Shown here one piece after another: positions 1 through 11,200 of a stretch of 64,000 nucleotides of DNA. The number at the start of each line of letters is the position of its first letter. Position 1 is the first letter of the stretch. The position numbers and the translations under genes are program-made. Source of the stretch: CAISKJ01 sp046351555 (GTDB lineage: Bacteria > Myxococcota_A > Polyangia > Polyangiales > Ga0077539); contig JAXLYI010000014.1 of assembly GCA_046351555.1 (NCBI GenBank), forward strand, positions 1-64,000, read 5' to 3'. The notes under the pieces were generated by a model. The model was not told the DNA's origin. It saw only the letters and a list, made by a program, of their open reading frames with translations, and searched no databases.

Positions 1-70
1 GCTCGTTGGCGCAGCCGAGCGCGGCGAGCGAAGTGAACACGAGGGACCAGACCCAGGGCGAAGTACGCAC
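1..70 (-). CDS. Lipoprotein, N-terminal fragment cut by the window edge
   Basis: Reading leftwards from a GTG at 68-70, 23 codons are visible before the window ends. They encode a short lipoprotein signal peptide: n-region MRTSPW, a hydrophobic stretch and a lipobox LAALGC followed by ANE, so Cys20 should be lipidated. A GGAGG Shine-Dalgarno lies at 77-81, six nt upstream of the GTG, and fixes the start. Nothing of the mature domain is present, so no function can be given. The 250 nt between this gene and the stop of the next leftward gene (321) hold no other supported gene and presumably contain its promoter. Confidence 0.65.
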   Translation of the reverse strand, partial: MRTSPWVWSLVFTSLAALGCANE

Positions 71-320
71 GAGGCACCTCCAGTGGAAGACAGGCGACTA
101 TCGCGCCGTGCGGCGGGCGACGTCCAGGGCTCACCGCGCGGCGGGGACTCCGAGTCGGGCGCGGGGCGGAGGTGGGGTGATGCCTGCGGGCTGACGCCCG
201 GCGGTTTGTCTGACGCGTTCTGCACCCTCGAGGCCGTCAGCGACGGGCGGCGATCCGCCGCGCGTGAGTCGGTCGTGGGAATGACAGCGCGCGGGCGTGG
301 GCTCGTGCGCCGGGCGCCTG

Positions 321-2744
321 CTACGAGGCCGACGGCCGGAAGACGAAGGGGAGCACGACGGTCACGGTGCCGTCGGTCATCGGCGGGAAGACCCACGTGC
401 GAACGGCGGCGAGCACGGAGGCTTCGAGCGCGGCCTCGCGCATCGTGGACGAGGGCTCGACCGCCGCCGCCACGACGCGCCCGTTGGGGCCGATGACGAT
501 CCGCACTGAGAGCCTCCCCGCGAGGGCCGGGTTGCGCGCGAGCGCGGTGGCGTAGAGGGCCCGCACGCCCGGGGCGTTGCGCATCATCACGCGGCGGATC
601 ACGTCGCCCGAGAGCGACCCCATCACGGCCGGCGCGTCGGCCCGCACCACCGGCGCGTCGGCCGCCCGCCCGCGCAGCCCGCCGCCGTAGCCGGTTCCGT
701 TGCCGGAGCCCGCGGCGTGACCCACGGTGCCGACGGAGCCGAGGCCGATGGTCCCCTCGCCGCGACCGCCGGCGCCGTGGCCGTACCCTGCCACGCCGAG
801 GCCGCCCGCGCCGAAGGTGCCGCCGGCCATCGCACCGCCAGCCGCGCGGAGGTCGACGCCCGCGGGCCCGTCGAGGAGCTGGTCGACGCGGACGGGGCGG
901 CCCTGGCCCGTCCCGTCGCGGTCGTCGATCGCGACGAAGGAGGTGTAGCGCGACACGAGGTGGTGGCGGAGCGCGAGGCCCGTGATGCTCTCCTCGATCG
1001 CGGGGTCGTCGGGGCGCGCGTGGCCCTCGCGCGAGAGCGACTCGATGCGCTGGCGGGCCCACAGGCTCGCGAGTGCGCCGTGCGCGGCGGAGTCCGCGGG
1101 GAGCGTCACGCGGATCGTCTGGCGGTACGGGCGGCCCCCGAGGCGGCCCGACACGGTGACGTCGCCCGCGCCCGGCGCGTCGTAGCGGGCGAGCACGGTG
1201 AGCGGCGAGAGCGACGACACGTCGGGGATCGCCCCGGGCTCCGCGTCGCGCACCGCGAGGCCGCCCCAGTCGACACGGACGTCGGTGAGGTAGGGGCGCG
1301 CGATCCGGTCGTAGAAGCGCGACACCATCGCCTCGGGGTCCTCCTCGTTGCGCAGGAACTCCGCGCCCCCGCGCCCCGCGATCGCGACCTCCTCGAGCAG
1401 GTAGCGGTTGACCGACGAGCCCACGCCGAAGGAGAAGATGCGCGCGCTGCCGATCTCGCGCTGCGTGAGGGCGATCACCTCGGACTCGTTGCCGATGTAC
1501 CCGTCGGTCATGAAGACCACGTAGCGGAGGCGCATCGGGTCGCCGGGGGCGGAGAGCGCGGCGTGGATGCCGGCGAGCTGGTTGGTGCCGCCGCCGGGCG
1601 CGAGCGACGCGAGGTGGGCGCGGCCGCGGGCGACGTTCTCGGGCGTGGCGGGGAGGGGCAGGGGGGAGAGGGACGAGGCGCGGTCGGCGAAGTCGATGAT
1701 CTGGAAGGAGTCGTCGGGGCGCATCCCGACGAGCGCGCGGTCGACGGCGCGCTTCACCGCGTCGAGCGGGGGGCCCATCATCGAGCCCGACGTGTCGAGC
1801 AGGAAGAACACCTCGCGCGCCGCGGTCTCCTCGGGCGGCGCGTCGTGGCGCGGCTCGAGCGTGAGTGCGAGGTACCCGGGGCCCTCGCCCGAGGCGCGAT
1901 GCGCGAGGAGCGAGGCGCGCAGCGTCGGCGCGGCCACCTTCCAGCGCAGGAGGAAGTCACGGTTGGGGATCTCGTCCTTGTCGACGAGCGTGACCTCGGC
2001 GACGTCAGGCGACGGGCGGGCGACCGCGACCTCGTGGGCCGGCGACTCCACCCGCTCGAGCGCGGCGCCCGCGTCGAGGCGGACGCGGATCGACACCGCG
2101 TGCCCCGAGCGCGTGCCCGGCGGCACGTAGCCCGGCGAGATGCGCGAGGCGTCGGGGACGCGGTCGGTGTCGAGCTGCGCGCCGGTGCCCGAGGGTGCGC
2201 GGGGCAGCGGTGCGCCGGGGATGTACCGCGGGCCCACCACCAGCGGGAGCGCCCAGCCGTAGGTGTGGTCGTCGTAGCGGGCGCTGCCGAAGAAGTGGAG
2301 GCTCACGTCGACGTCCGCGCCGGCGTCGATGTTGGCGACGTTGAAGGTGAAGACGTTGGGCCGCTCCTGCTCGAGGAGGGCCGCGCGGGCGCCGCGGTCG
2401 CGGGCCTCCTCGTAGCGCTGGCGGGCGCTGGCGCGGCGGTCGATCTGCGCGCGGAGCACGCGCCGGCCGATGCGCATCTCCATCGCGTCGACGGCGGCGT
2501 CCTCGGGGAGCGGAAAGACGTACACCGCCTCGATGGGCCTCGCGCTGTCGTTGTGGAAGCGCTGCGTGACGTTGACCGAGGTGACGCGCCCGGCGATGTC
2601 GGCGTCGACCGACGTGCGCACGAGCGGCAGGGTGACGGCCTCGCCGCCGGGGCGGAGGACGACGAGGGCCCCCTCGGCGCTTGCGAGCGAGGGGGCGACG
2701 AGGCAACAGAGCGCCGCGAGCGCGGCCAGCAGACCACGAACCAT
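321..2744 (-). CDS. VIT and von Willebrand factor A domain protein with AgmX-type C-terminus
   Basis: Predicted 807-residue exported protein. The start is the ATG at 2744, because GGGAGGTG lies just upstream and a clean signal peptide follows (MVRGLLAALAALCCLVAPSL, cleavage near ASA-EG). Residues about 30-170 look like a VIT domain (inter-alpha-trypsin inhibitor type). A vWA domain follows with a complete MIDAS D317-T-S319-G-S321. A Gly-rich linker near 620-690 leads to a C-terminal domain of about 100 residues, with the GRLSVRIVIGPNGRV and VRTWVFPP signatures seen in AgmX/PglI and TonB-like C-termini of myxobacteria. VIT/vWA proteins are surface adhesins or scaffolds that bind metal-dependently; AgmX-type tails are linked to gliding motility. 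The role here is inferred only. The gene is divergent from the kinase operon at 2888, 143 bp away. Confidence 0.88.
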   Translation of the reverse strand: MVRGLLAALAALCCLVAPSLASAEGALVVLRPGGEAVTLPLVRTSVDADIAGRVTSVNVTQRFHNDSARPIEAVYVFPLPEDAAVDAMEMRIGRRVLRAQIDRRASARQRYEEARDRGARAALLEQERPNVFTFNVANIDAGADVDVSLHFFGSARYDDHTYGWALPLVVGPRYIPGAPLPRAPSGTGAQLDTDRVPDASRISPGYVPPGTRSGHAVSIRVRLDAGAALERVESPAHEVAVARPSPDVAEVTLVDKDEIPNRDFLLRWKVAAPTLRASLLAHRASGEGPGYLALTLEPRHDAPPEETAAREVFFLLDTSGSMMGPPLDAVKRAVDRALVGMRPDDSFQIIDFADRASSLSPLPLPATPENVARGRAHLASLAPGGGTNQLAGIHAALSAPGDPMRLRYVVFMTDGYIGNESEVIALTQREIGSARIFSFGVGSSVNRYLLEEVAIAGRGGAEFLRNEEDPEAMVSRFYDRIARPYLTDVRVDWGGLAVRDAEPGAIPDVSSLSPLTVLARYDAPGAGDVTVSGRLGGRPYRQTIRVTLPADSAAHGALASLWARQRIESLSREGHARPDDPAIEESITGLALRHHLVSRYTSFVAIDDRDGTGQGRPVRVDQLLDGPAGVDLRAAGGAMAGGTFGAGGLGVAGYGHGAGGRGEGTIGLGSVGTVGHAAGSGNGTGYGGGLRGRAADAPVVRADAPAVMGSLSGDVIRRVMMRNAPGVRALYATALARNPALAGRLSVRIVIGPNGRVVAAAVEPSSTMREAALEASVLAAVRTWVFPPMTDGTVTVVLPFVFRPSAS

Positions 2745-2872
2745 GGTGCGAACACCTCCCTGGGAGTGTCGGTTGTCGTGCGAGGGACAGCCGAGCTGTG
2801 GGCGCGGTTCCGCGGGAAAGTGGGCGAGCCGCGCGGGGCGCGAGGGAGGTTCGCGCGGGGCCGCGGGGCGTG

Positions 2873-2878
2873 TACCAT
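2873..2878 (+). promoter_or_regulatory. -10-like hexamer TACCAT before the kinase operon
   Basis: TACCAT lies nine nt upstream of the ATG at 2888, and no Shine-Dalgarno is visible in between. This fits a leaderless or near-leaderless transcript, the same layout as at several other starts in the window. It is a motif match only. Confidence 0.3.
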
Positions 2879-2887
2879 GCGGGGGCG

Positions 2888-4228
<1,341 letters not shown>

Positions 4229-4237
4229 TCGCGGCTG

Positions 4238-5140
4238 ATGCCGCGGGCCGCCTTCCCCCTCGCCCTCGCGCTCCTCGCGGCCGCCGCGGGGGCGCGGGCG
4301 GATGACGTCGACGACCTGATCCGCCGCGCCAACGACCTGCGCCGCGACGGCCAGGACGCCGAGGCGCTCGCCCTCCTCGAGCGGGGTTGGCGGTCTTCGC
4401 CGTCGCCGCGGGTGCGCGCGCAGATGGGCTTCGCGGCGCAGGCGCTCGGCCGCTGGCTCGACGCCGACGTCCACCTGCGCGCGGCGCTCGCGGCCCCCGA
4501 CGCGTGGGTGGGCGAGCACCGGGCCATCGTCGAGGACGCGCTGCGCACCATCGGGCGGCACGTGGCGTCGTTCGAGGTGCGCTGCGACGCGCCGGGGGCG
4601 ACGCTGCACGTCGACGGGCTCGACCCGGTGGCCCTGCCGCTGCCGACGCCGCTGCGGGTGGCGGCGGGGGTGGTGCGCTACGAGGTGCGGGCGGAGGGCT
4701 ACGCGCCGACGCGGAGGGAGTCGCAGGCGCCCGCGGCGATGCTCACGCGCGACGAGGTGGTGCTGCTCCCGCCGGGCGCCGCGAGAATTCCCTCGGCGAG
4801 TGCGTGGGGGCCGCAGCGCGCGGTGGCCGTGGCGACGAGCGCGGGCGCCGCGGCGGGCGTCGGGCTCGGCGTCGCGATGCTCCTCGTCCGCAACGCCGCC
4901 GCCGACCGGTGGAACGCCCCCGCCTGCCTCGCCGGCGACCGAACCCGCGCGGAGAACTGCGAGCCCGACCGCGCCGCCGCCGAGACCGCCGGGGCCGTCA
5001 GCGCCGCGGGCTTCGCCGCCGGGGGCGCGCTCGCGGTGACCGCCGCCGTCCTCTGGCTCACCGCGCCCTCGTCGCGCGGCGCGCGTGCGGTGCTGTGCGG
5101 GCCCGGCGCGAACGGCCTCGCCTGCGGGGGGCGCTTCTGA
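4238..5140 (+). CDS. TPR plus PEGA-like domain membrane protein
   Basis: 300 residues. A signal peptide (MPRAAFPLALALLAAAAGARA) precedes TPR-like helices at about 22-105 (LIRRANDLRRDGQDAEALALLERG). A beta-rich PEGA-like segment follows at about 110-165 (GATLHVDG, LPLPTPLRVAAGVVRYEVRAEGYAP). Two hydrophobic segments near 190-215 and 245-270 flank a short Cys-containing stretch. This order of TPR, PEGA and paired membrane segments is common next to kinases in myxobacteria and suggests a periplasmic binding or scaffold partner for the kinase just upstream. The start lies 9 nt after the kinase stop without an obvious Shine-Dalgarno, so translational coupling is likely. Domain assignments are by eye. 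Confidence 0.78.
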   Translation: MPRAAFPLALALLAAAAGARADDVDDLIRRANDLRRDGQDAEALALLERGWRSSPSPRVRAQMGFAAQALGRWLDADVHLRAALAAPDAWVGEHRAIVEDALRTIGRHVASFEVRCDAPGATLHVDGLDPVALPLPTPLRVAAGVVRYEVRAEGYAPTRRESQAPAAMLTRDEVVLLPPGAARIPSASAWGPQRAVAVATSAGAAAGVGLGVAMLLVRNAAADRWNAPACLAGDRTRAENCEPDRAAAETAGAVSAAGFAAGGALAVTAAVLWLTAPSSRGARAVLCGPGANGLACGGRF

Positions 5141-5364
5141 TGCGCGCGCTGTGGGCGCTCCTCGCGCTCGGGTGCGTCGGGCTGCGCCCCGGGGGCGACC
5201 GCGCCGACGCCGCGAGCGCGGCCGACGTCGTCGACGCGGGCGACGCGTCGCGCGCCGACGCGCCCGTGGACGCCGGCTGCGGGGCGCCGGGGCAGGCGTG
5301 CTGTGCGGGCGCGCCTGCGTGCGCGGCGGGCGCGTGCAACCCGATGACGCGCCGCTGCCCGTAG
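5140..5364 (+). CDS. Small Cys-rich lipoprotein
   Basis: 74 residues, starting at an ATG that overlaps the stop of the preceding gene (TGATG at 5138-5142), so it is translationally coupled to it. The N-terminus MRALWALLALGC is a lipoprotein signal with Cys12 as acceptor. An Asp/Ala linker (ADVVDAGDASRADAPVDAG) follows, then a compact Cys-rich tail with six cysteines (CGAPGQACC, CAAGACN, RRC). The same acidic linker follows the lipobox in several other lipoproteins of the window. It could be a surface-anchored knot or binding module associated with the kinase operon. No family was recognised. Its stop (5362-5364) abuts the stop of the convergent symporter gene. Confidence 0.68.
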   Translation: MRALWALLALGCVGLRPGGDRADAASAADVVDAGDASRADAPVDAGCGAPGQACCAGAPACAAGACNPMTRRCP

Positions 5365-7083
5365 CTACAGGGCGCGGCGGAGGTCGCGGGCGAGGAGCGC
5401 GGCGGACGCGGCGGCGCCGGCGAGCAGCGACGCGCCGAGCGCGCGCTCACCGAGCACGAGCTTGCCGACGCCGAAGAGGCTCAGGTACACGAGCGCGCAG
5501 CCGAGCGCCCAGTCACGCAAGCGCACGCCGAGGCCGGCGCTCGCGGTGGGTGCGGCCTGGCTCTTCGCGGCGACCGGGGCCCAGCCCGGCCCGTCGGGGC
5601 GGACGCGCTCGTAGAAGGCGACGAGCGTGCGGTCGTCCTCGGGCTTCGTGGCGAAGGTGACGGCGACCCACGCCACGGTGGTCACGCCGAGGGTGCCGAG
5701 CATGAGGTACGCGAAGTCGAGTGGGCGGTCGGGGTCGAGGCCGGCGCCGTAGCGGAGCGCGAGCGAGGCGACGAGCGAGGCCACCATCGCGCTGATCTCG
5801 CTCCAGGCGTTGATGCGCCACCAGTACCACCGGAGGATGAGGACGAGCCCGGTGCCCGAGCCGAGCGCGAGGAGCACCTTCCACGCGCCGGAGACCGAGT
5901 CGAGGTGGCGCGTGACAATGGCCGCGGCGATGATGGTGAGCACGGTGGCGGCGCGCGAGGCGCGGACGTAGTGGGCCTCGTCGGCGTCGGGGCGGACGAA
6001 GCGCTTGTAGAGGTCGTTGACGAGGTACGACGCGCCCCAGTTGAGGTGCGTGGCCACGGTGGACATGTAGGCCGCGAGGAAGCCCGCCATCATGAGGCCG
6101 CGGAGGCTCGGCGGGAGGTGGTCGACCATCACGCGGACGTAGGCGCCCTCGGGGTCGGCGGCGCGGGGGTAGAGGACGGCGCAGGCGAGGGCGGTGAGGA
6201 TCCAGGGCCAGGAGCGGACGCAGTAGTGGGCGACGTTGAACCACAGCGTGGCGTAGACGCCGTCGCGCTCGCTCTTCGCAGAGAAGATGCGCTGGGCGAC
6301 GTAGCCGCCGCCGCCGGGCTCGGCGCCCGGGTACCACGCGGCCCACCACTGGACGCCCATGTACACGGCGAAGGTGAGGGCGGGCATCCAGGCCGAGCCC
6401 ACCTCGGGCACGAAGGAGAGCGAGGCGGGCGGCAGGGCCTCGCGGATGTGGGCGACGCCGCCGGCCGCGTCGACGGCCACCACCGCGAGCACCACCGTCA
6501 TCGCCATCATCACGAGGAACTGCACGAGGTCGGTGACGAGCACGCCCCACAGGCCCGACACGGACACGTAGAGCCCGGTGAGCGCGAGGCAGAGCACGAC
6601 CGCGGCGTCGCGCCCGAGGCCGAGCGTCTGGCCGAGGATCTTCACCATCGCGAGGTTGACCCAGCCGAGGATGATGCAGTTGATCGGGAGCGCGAGGTAG
6701 GCGGCGCGGAAGGCGCGGAGCGCGGCCGCGGGCTTGCCGCCGTAGCGGATCTCGACGAGCTCGACGTCGGTCATCACGCCGGCGCGGCGCCAGAGGGCGG
6801 CGAAGAAGAAGACGGTGAGCATCCCGGAGGCGACGGCGTTCCACCAGAGCCAGTTGCCGGCGACGCCGTTGCGGAGGACCATGCCGGTGACCGCGAGGGG
6901 CGTGTCGGCGGAGAAGGTGGTGGCCACCATCGAGGTGCCCGCGAGCCACCACGGCACGTCGCGCCCCGACAGGAAGAACTCGCTCACGCTCTTCCCGCCG
7001 CGCCGGCCGAAGTAGAGCCCGACGCCGATGCTCAGCGCGAAGAAGCCCGCGATGACCGCCCAGTCGAGTCCCGTCAAATGCAT
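5365..7083 (-). CDS. Sodium:solute symporter (SSS) family permease
   Basis: 572-residue polytopic membrane protein of the SSS family, which couples Na+ entry to uptake of a small solute. The start MHLTGLDWAVIAGF leads straight into the first membrane span and SIGVGLYFGRRGGKSVSEFFL, typical of the family N-terminus. Family signatures include GRDVPWWLAGTSMVATTFS near residue 35 and AAYMSTVATHLNWGASYLVN around residue 340, where the Ser/Thr residues correspond to the sodium site region of the family. About a dozen further hydrophobic segments follow. The substrate cannot be read from the sequence. The ATG has no Shine-Dalgarno; TACGCT lies 12 nt upstream. The gene is convergent with the kinase operon. 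Confidence 0.92.
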   Translation of the reverse strand: MHLTGLDWAVIAGFFALSIGVGLYFGRRGGKSVSEFFLSGRDVPWWLAGTSMVATTFSADTPLAVTGMVLRNGVAGNWLWWNAVASGMLTVFFFAALWRRAGVMTDVELVEIRYGGKPAAALRAFRAAYLALPINCIILGWVNLAMVKILGQTLGLGRDAAVVLCLALTGLYVSVSGLWGVLVTDLVQFLVMMAMTVVLAVVAVDAAGGVAHIREALPPASLSFVPEVGSAWMPALTFAVYMGVQWWAAWYPGAEPGGGGYVAQRIFSAKSERDGVYATLWFNVAHYCVRSWPWILTALACAVLYPRAADPEGAYVRVMVDHLPPSLRGLMMAGFLAAYMSTVATHLNWGASYLVNDLYKRFVRPDADEAHYVRASRAATVLTIIAAAIVTRHLDSVSGAWKVLLALGSGTGLVLILRWYWWRINAWSEISAMVASLVASLALRYGAGLDPDRPLDFAYLMLGTLGVTTVAWVAVTFATKPEDDRTLVAFYERVRPDGPGWAPVAAKSQAAPTASAGLGVRLRDWALGCALVYLSLFGVGKLVLGERALGASLLAGAAASAALLARDLRRAL

Positions 7084-7095
7084 TGGGGTCGCGCG

Positions 7096-7101
7096 AGCGT
7101 A
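7096..7101 (-). promoter_or_regulatory. -10-like hexamer TACGCT before the symporter
   Basis: On the minus strand TACGCT followed by CGCGCG lies 12 nt upstream of the symporter ATG, without a Shine-Dalgarno. It belongs to the recurring TAnnnT-CGCG start-proximal motif seen across the window. Confidence 0.3.
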
Positions 7102-7145
7102 GCGGATCGCCCGCGCGAACACCGCGTTTTGTGCGGCGGGGTGGG

Positions 7146-7517
7146 TTAGCGCGCGAGGGCGGCGGCGGGGCGCGCGGCGGCGTGCGCGGCGGGGCGGTGG
7201 CGCAGGGCCTGGCCGACGGCGACGCCGAAGAGCCCGCCGAGGGTGAGCGCGCAGGCGACGGTGGCGGCGGCGGCGAGGGCGTCGCGGCGGCGGGCGGCGG
7301 GGAGCGGGCGGGTGACGGCGTTCGCGCCGGGGCGGCGGCGGCGGGGGGCGAGGGAGTCGGCGAGGTCGGCGGGCGGCGGGCGGAGCGGGCGGAGGTCGGC
7401 GGCGAGGTGCCACGCTGGGACGCTCCCGCGCTCGGGTGGCGGGGGCATCAGGGTGGGGCGCGAGGGCGTCGCGGGGCGGAAGGAGTCCGACGCGGCGGGC
7501 GGGGCGGAGAGGGTCAT
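7146..7517 (-). CDS. Hypothetical Pro-rich single-span membrane protein
   Basis: 123 residues. A long N-terminal cytoplasmic-type segment rich in Pro, Ala and Arg (PTLMPPPPERG, SLAPRRRRPG) is followed by one hydrophobic span at about residues 80-103 (LAAAATVACALTLGGLFGVAVG) and a short basic tail. No domain was recognised. It lies upstream of the symporter gene in the same direction (62 bp gap) and is divergent from the TPR gene at 7631. No clear Shine-Dalgarno precedes the ATG. The composition differs from shuffled shadow frames because of the clean membrane span, but the call is moderate. Confidence 0.5.
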   Translation of the reverse strand: MTLSAPPAASDSFRPATPSRPTLMPPPPERGSVPAWHLAADLRPLRPPPADLADSLAPRRRRPGANAVTRPLPAARRRDALAAAATVACALTLGGLFGVAVGQALRHRPAAHAAARPAAALAR

Positions 7518-7630
7518 CGGGCGTCGTCCGTGCGTTCGAACGGCGCGGCGCCCCGCCGACCTGAGGCGAATCGGCCGTCGGGCCGCCGGGGGGGTCGTGA
7601 TAGTGTCGCGCGCGGCGGCGGTACCCCACC

Positions 7631-8140
7631 ATGTTCGACCCCTCCCTGATCCCGCTCGTGCAGCGCCTCGAGCGCGACCCCGACGACCAGGACGCGCTCG
7701 AGGCGCTCTGGCGCGCGCTCACCGACCGCGGCGAGCACCAGACGCTCGCCGTCCTCGCCGAGAAGGTCGCCCTGCGGCGCCGCGCGCCCGAGCGCGCCGT
7801 CGAGCTCCTGCACCGCGCCGCCGAGCTCTGGGCGCGCGACCTCAACCGCGACGACCGCGCCGTCCCCCTCTGGCAGAAGGTGCTCGAGGCCGACCCCGGC
7901 CACGCCCTCGCCATGGCCGGCCTCGCCTCGGCCTACGCCCGCGCCGGGCGCCACGAGCAGGCCGGCGCGCTCCACCAGCGCATCCTCGAGCGCGTCCGCG
8001 ATCCGCGCGCCCGGCTCCCGGTGCTCGAGGCCGTCGCCCGCGCCCGCGCCGCCGCCGGCGACCAGGCGGGCGAGATCGCCGCCCTCCGCGAGGCCGTCTC
8101 CCTCGAGCTGCCCGTCGCCGCCACCGTGGAGACCCGCCGC
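7631..8140 (+). CDS. TPR-repeat protein, 3' end lost
   Basis: About 170 residues of coherent sequence made of helical TPR-like repeats: LVQRLERDPDDQDALEALWR, AVELLHRAAELWARDLNRDD, LWQKVLEADPGHALAMAGLA and AGALHQRILERVRDPRARLP. Myxobacterial proteins of this kind usually run to many more repeats. Here the pattern stops abruptly around VETRR (8140) where a homopolymer-rich stretch begins. The reading frame stays open beyond that point, but what follows is Pro/Gly junk and then the antisense of the metalloprotease gene. The gene is therefore best read as an intact N-terminus joined to damaged sequence. TPR proteins act as protein-protein scaffolds; no partner is evident. Confidence 0.7.
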
Positions 8141-8263
8141 GGGGGGGGCCCGCGGGGCGTGCCGCGCCCCCCCCCCCCCCCCCCCCGGGGGGCCGCCCCC
8201 CCCCCCCCCCGCCCCCCGGCGGCCCCGGCCGGGGCCCGCCGGCCCGGCGCCGCGGTCTCGCTG
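8141..8263. other. Homopolymer-rich stretch, probable sequencing or assembly defect
   Basis: This block contains an 8-G run near 8141, 20 consecutive C at 8167-8186, six G at 8187-8192, 15 C at 8196-8210 and further G/C-only text to about 8250. No other part of the window looks like this. It sits exactly where the TPR coding sequence breaks off and about 15 nt from the stop of the metalloprotease gene. The likeliest reading is a misjoined or low-quality contig junction that has removed the 3' part of the TPR gene and possibly more. Confidence 0.7.
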
Positions 8264-11200
8264 CTACTCGGTGATGATGCGGCCGGTGCCGAACACCGCG
8301 GTGAGCCGGCGCACGACGTGGAGCAGGTCGAGGTAGCGCTGCTCCTCCGTCCGCAGGGACGCGGCGGTGGAGGCGTCGTTGCGCGCGAGCGCCTGGAGGC
8401 GGAGCGCGTCGAGGTCGGCGAGGCGGAGGAGCATCCTGGCGCCGATGCCGGCCTCGCCCACGGCGGTGCCGGTGGAGGGGTGGACGAGCGCCGAGGCGCC
8501 GACGTCCGCGCCCGACTCGCCGGGGCCCGTGCCGACGTGGAGCGCGCGGTACGTCACGCCCGTCCACGGGTCGGTGAAGGCCACGGTGTTGCGCGCGGGG
8601 TCGGCGACGGTGATCGACTCCGAGCTCCCGTCGGCCCACACCCGCGCGTAGTCCATGAAGCGCTGGTCGAACGTCGCGGGGAACTCCGCCACCCCCGCGA
8701 CGGCGGCGCGGAGCTGCACGGTGAAGTGCGCCTGCGGGTCGAGCGCGACGTTGTTGCCGTCGATCACGCGGCCGCTGCGCCCCGGGCCGGTGCCGGGCGG
8801 CAGGTGGAGCGTCGCGAGGTGCGTGCGGCGGACCGCGTGGTCGCCGCCGAGCGACACGATGGGCGCGTAGTCGTCGTAGTCCTCGGAGAGGATGCCCCCG
8901 AAGAGCCGGATCGTCTGCGCGGGGTACATCGAGTAGAACGAGAGCTGGAAGAGGCGCAGGTCGGTGGGGGTGTCGCGGCCGATGAGGTAGAGCTCGGGGT
9001 CGGCGAAGGCGTCGAGCGCGAGCATCTTGTCGTAGTACGACCCGACGCGGTTGAGCTGCTCGTACCACCAGTAGCCGACGTCGTAGCGGTAGTTGCTCTC
9101 GAAGCCGCGGCCCTGGTTGATGGTGATGGGGAAGCCGGTGTTGGTGTCGAAGTTGGGCGTGACGAGGCGCGGCCCGAGCGACGTGCGGACGGGGCGGTGG
9201 AGGCCCATCTCGGGCATGGTCATCTGGCCGACGAAGGCGTCGGCGACGAGGCTCATCGCGGCCTGGTTGACGAAGCCGCCGTACTGCGCCGGGTCGTCGC
9301 GGTAGGCGGGCCAGCCCGCGTTGGTGGCGAGGAAGTCCTGGTAGGACACGAGGTCGAAGGCGAGCGTTTGCGCGCACTGGCGGAGCTGCTCGACGTAGCG
9401 GCCCCACTGCCGACCGACGTACGCCTCGGTGCTGAAGCCCGCGCGGTAGCGGGCGAAGCTGTTGGCGAAGTAGTAGTCGATGTAGCGGGAGGCGACGTAG
9501 TGCATCGACTCGAAGGCGTCGGCGCCGGCGTCGTTGGTCTGGTTCTCCCAGATGAGGCCGGCGCGCTCGTCGGAGTCGAAGCGGTAGGGGACGAGCACGT
9601 GGCCGTCGGCGGTGACGTTGGTGAAGTCGGGGTCGCCCCAGCCCGCGATCGGCGTCGAGCGCGTCTCGCGGAGGAAGACGTCGTAGCGGTTGTCCTCGCG
9701 GACGTCCGGGGTGCCGTCGTCGCGGCGCCCGAAGATCTCGGGGATCTGCGTGTAGTGGACGCCGTGCGGCGGGCCCCCGCGGGCCCAGTCGCGCAGGTCG
9801 AGCGGGGTGCTCGAGCCGCCGCCCGCGGTGTTGATCGAGTACACGATCGCGCGGTCGCGGTCGGCGACGCGGCGGAAGGCCTCGACGAGGCCGGCGTAGT
9901 TGTGGCGGACGAAGGCGCGGTCGTAGCGGCCGAGGCCGTGCGCGTCCTCGTTGAGGCCCTTGTAGTCCATCACCGAGGAGTACGAGAACTCCTCCACGCG
10001 CCCGTCGATCTCCTCCTGGGAGTAGTAGTTGCCGTCGGCCGGGTCGGACAGGTACTCGTAGCGGGGGCGGAGGCCGCGCGCGTGGCCGCGGCCGCGCACC
10101 TCCCAGTAGCGGTCGTTGTAGTTGATCGCGTCGGCGCTGGCGGAGAAGTTGTGGCGCTGCCCGACGGCGTGGCCGAGCTCGTGGGCGAGCACGCCCTGGT
10201 GGATGAACTGGAGCGCGTACGTGTGGACGAGCTCGTAGTCGACGGTGCCGTCGGCGCGGCGGAAGGTCCAGTCGCGGCCGTAGGCGACAGGGCGGTCGAC
10301 GGGGTCGCTCTGGCGGATGGGGCCGCCGGTGGCGATGCGGTTGGCGAGGCCCTGGAGCACGTCGTCGCCGAAGGCCGCCTCGTGGTCGCACTGCCACGCG
10401 CTGAGCTGCTGGCGGAGGCGGCGGACGGCGCGGCGCTGGGCGGGGTTCTGCCCGCGCAGGGGCGAGGCGAACTCGCGGGTGAGCGGGAGCGACGCGCTCG
10501 GGTCGGGCTCCGCGGTGGGCGCGAGGCGGGCCTGCATGTCGTTGAGCAGGCGAGACTCGATGTCGGTGTTGCGCAGCGCGAGGCGGCGGTCGTTGCCGGT
10601 GTTGCTGCCGTCGCCGAGGGCGCGCGTCTGGCGGAGGCGCCGCGCGGCGAGTTCGAAGGCGCCGGGCACGTCGGGGTCGTGCGAGCGAAGCGTGCGGCCC
10701 GCGCCCGGGGTGAACCACCCGGCCCCCTCCGCGCGGAATCGCTCGAGGGAGGGGCCCGTCACCGACGCGAGCTCGCCGAGCGCCCCCGCGCCCCGGAAGG
10801 GAGCGTCGAGGAACTCCGTGCTCGCCGTCCGCCCGCTCCCGATCTGCCGCATGGAGTCGACGAGGTAGCGCCCGTTGGCGATGTCCGTCGGCACGCCCTC
10901 GCCGGAGAGCAGGCGCACGAGCGTGACGAGCCACGCGGCGTAGTTCTCGGTGACGGTCTGCCAGACGGCGCCGCGGCCCGCGATGATCTCGCCCGTGTCC
11001 GGGTCGGCGGCGATGTTGGCGAGGCCCCAGTAGCCCTGCGCGTCGTGGTCGGTGATCGACCCGATCATGTTGTAGCGGAGGTCGCCGAGGCGGGCGACGG
11101 TGCCCTGCGGGCCGCACTCGGGGAGGTCCCACCCGGCGGCGCGGGCGGCGTCGACCTCGGCCTGCGTGTGGGCGCCGGGCTTCGACGCGTCGGTGCCCCA

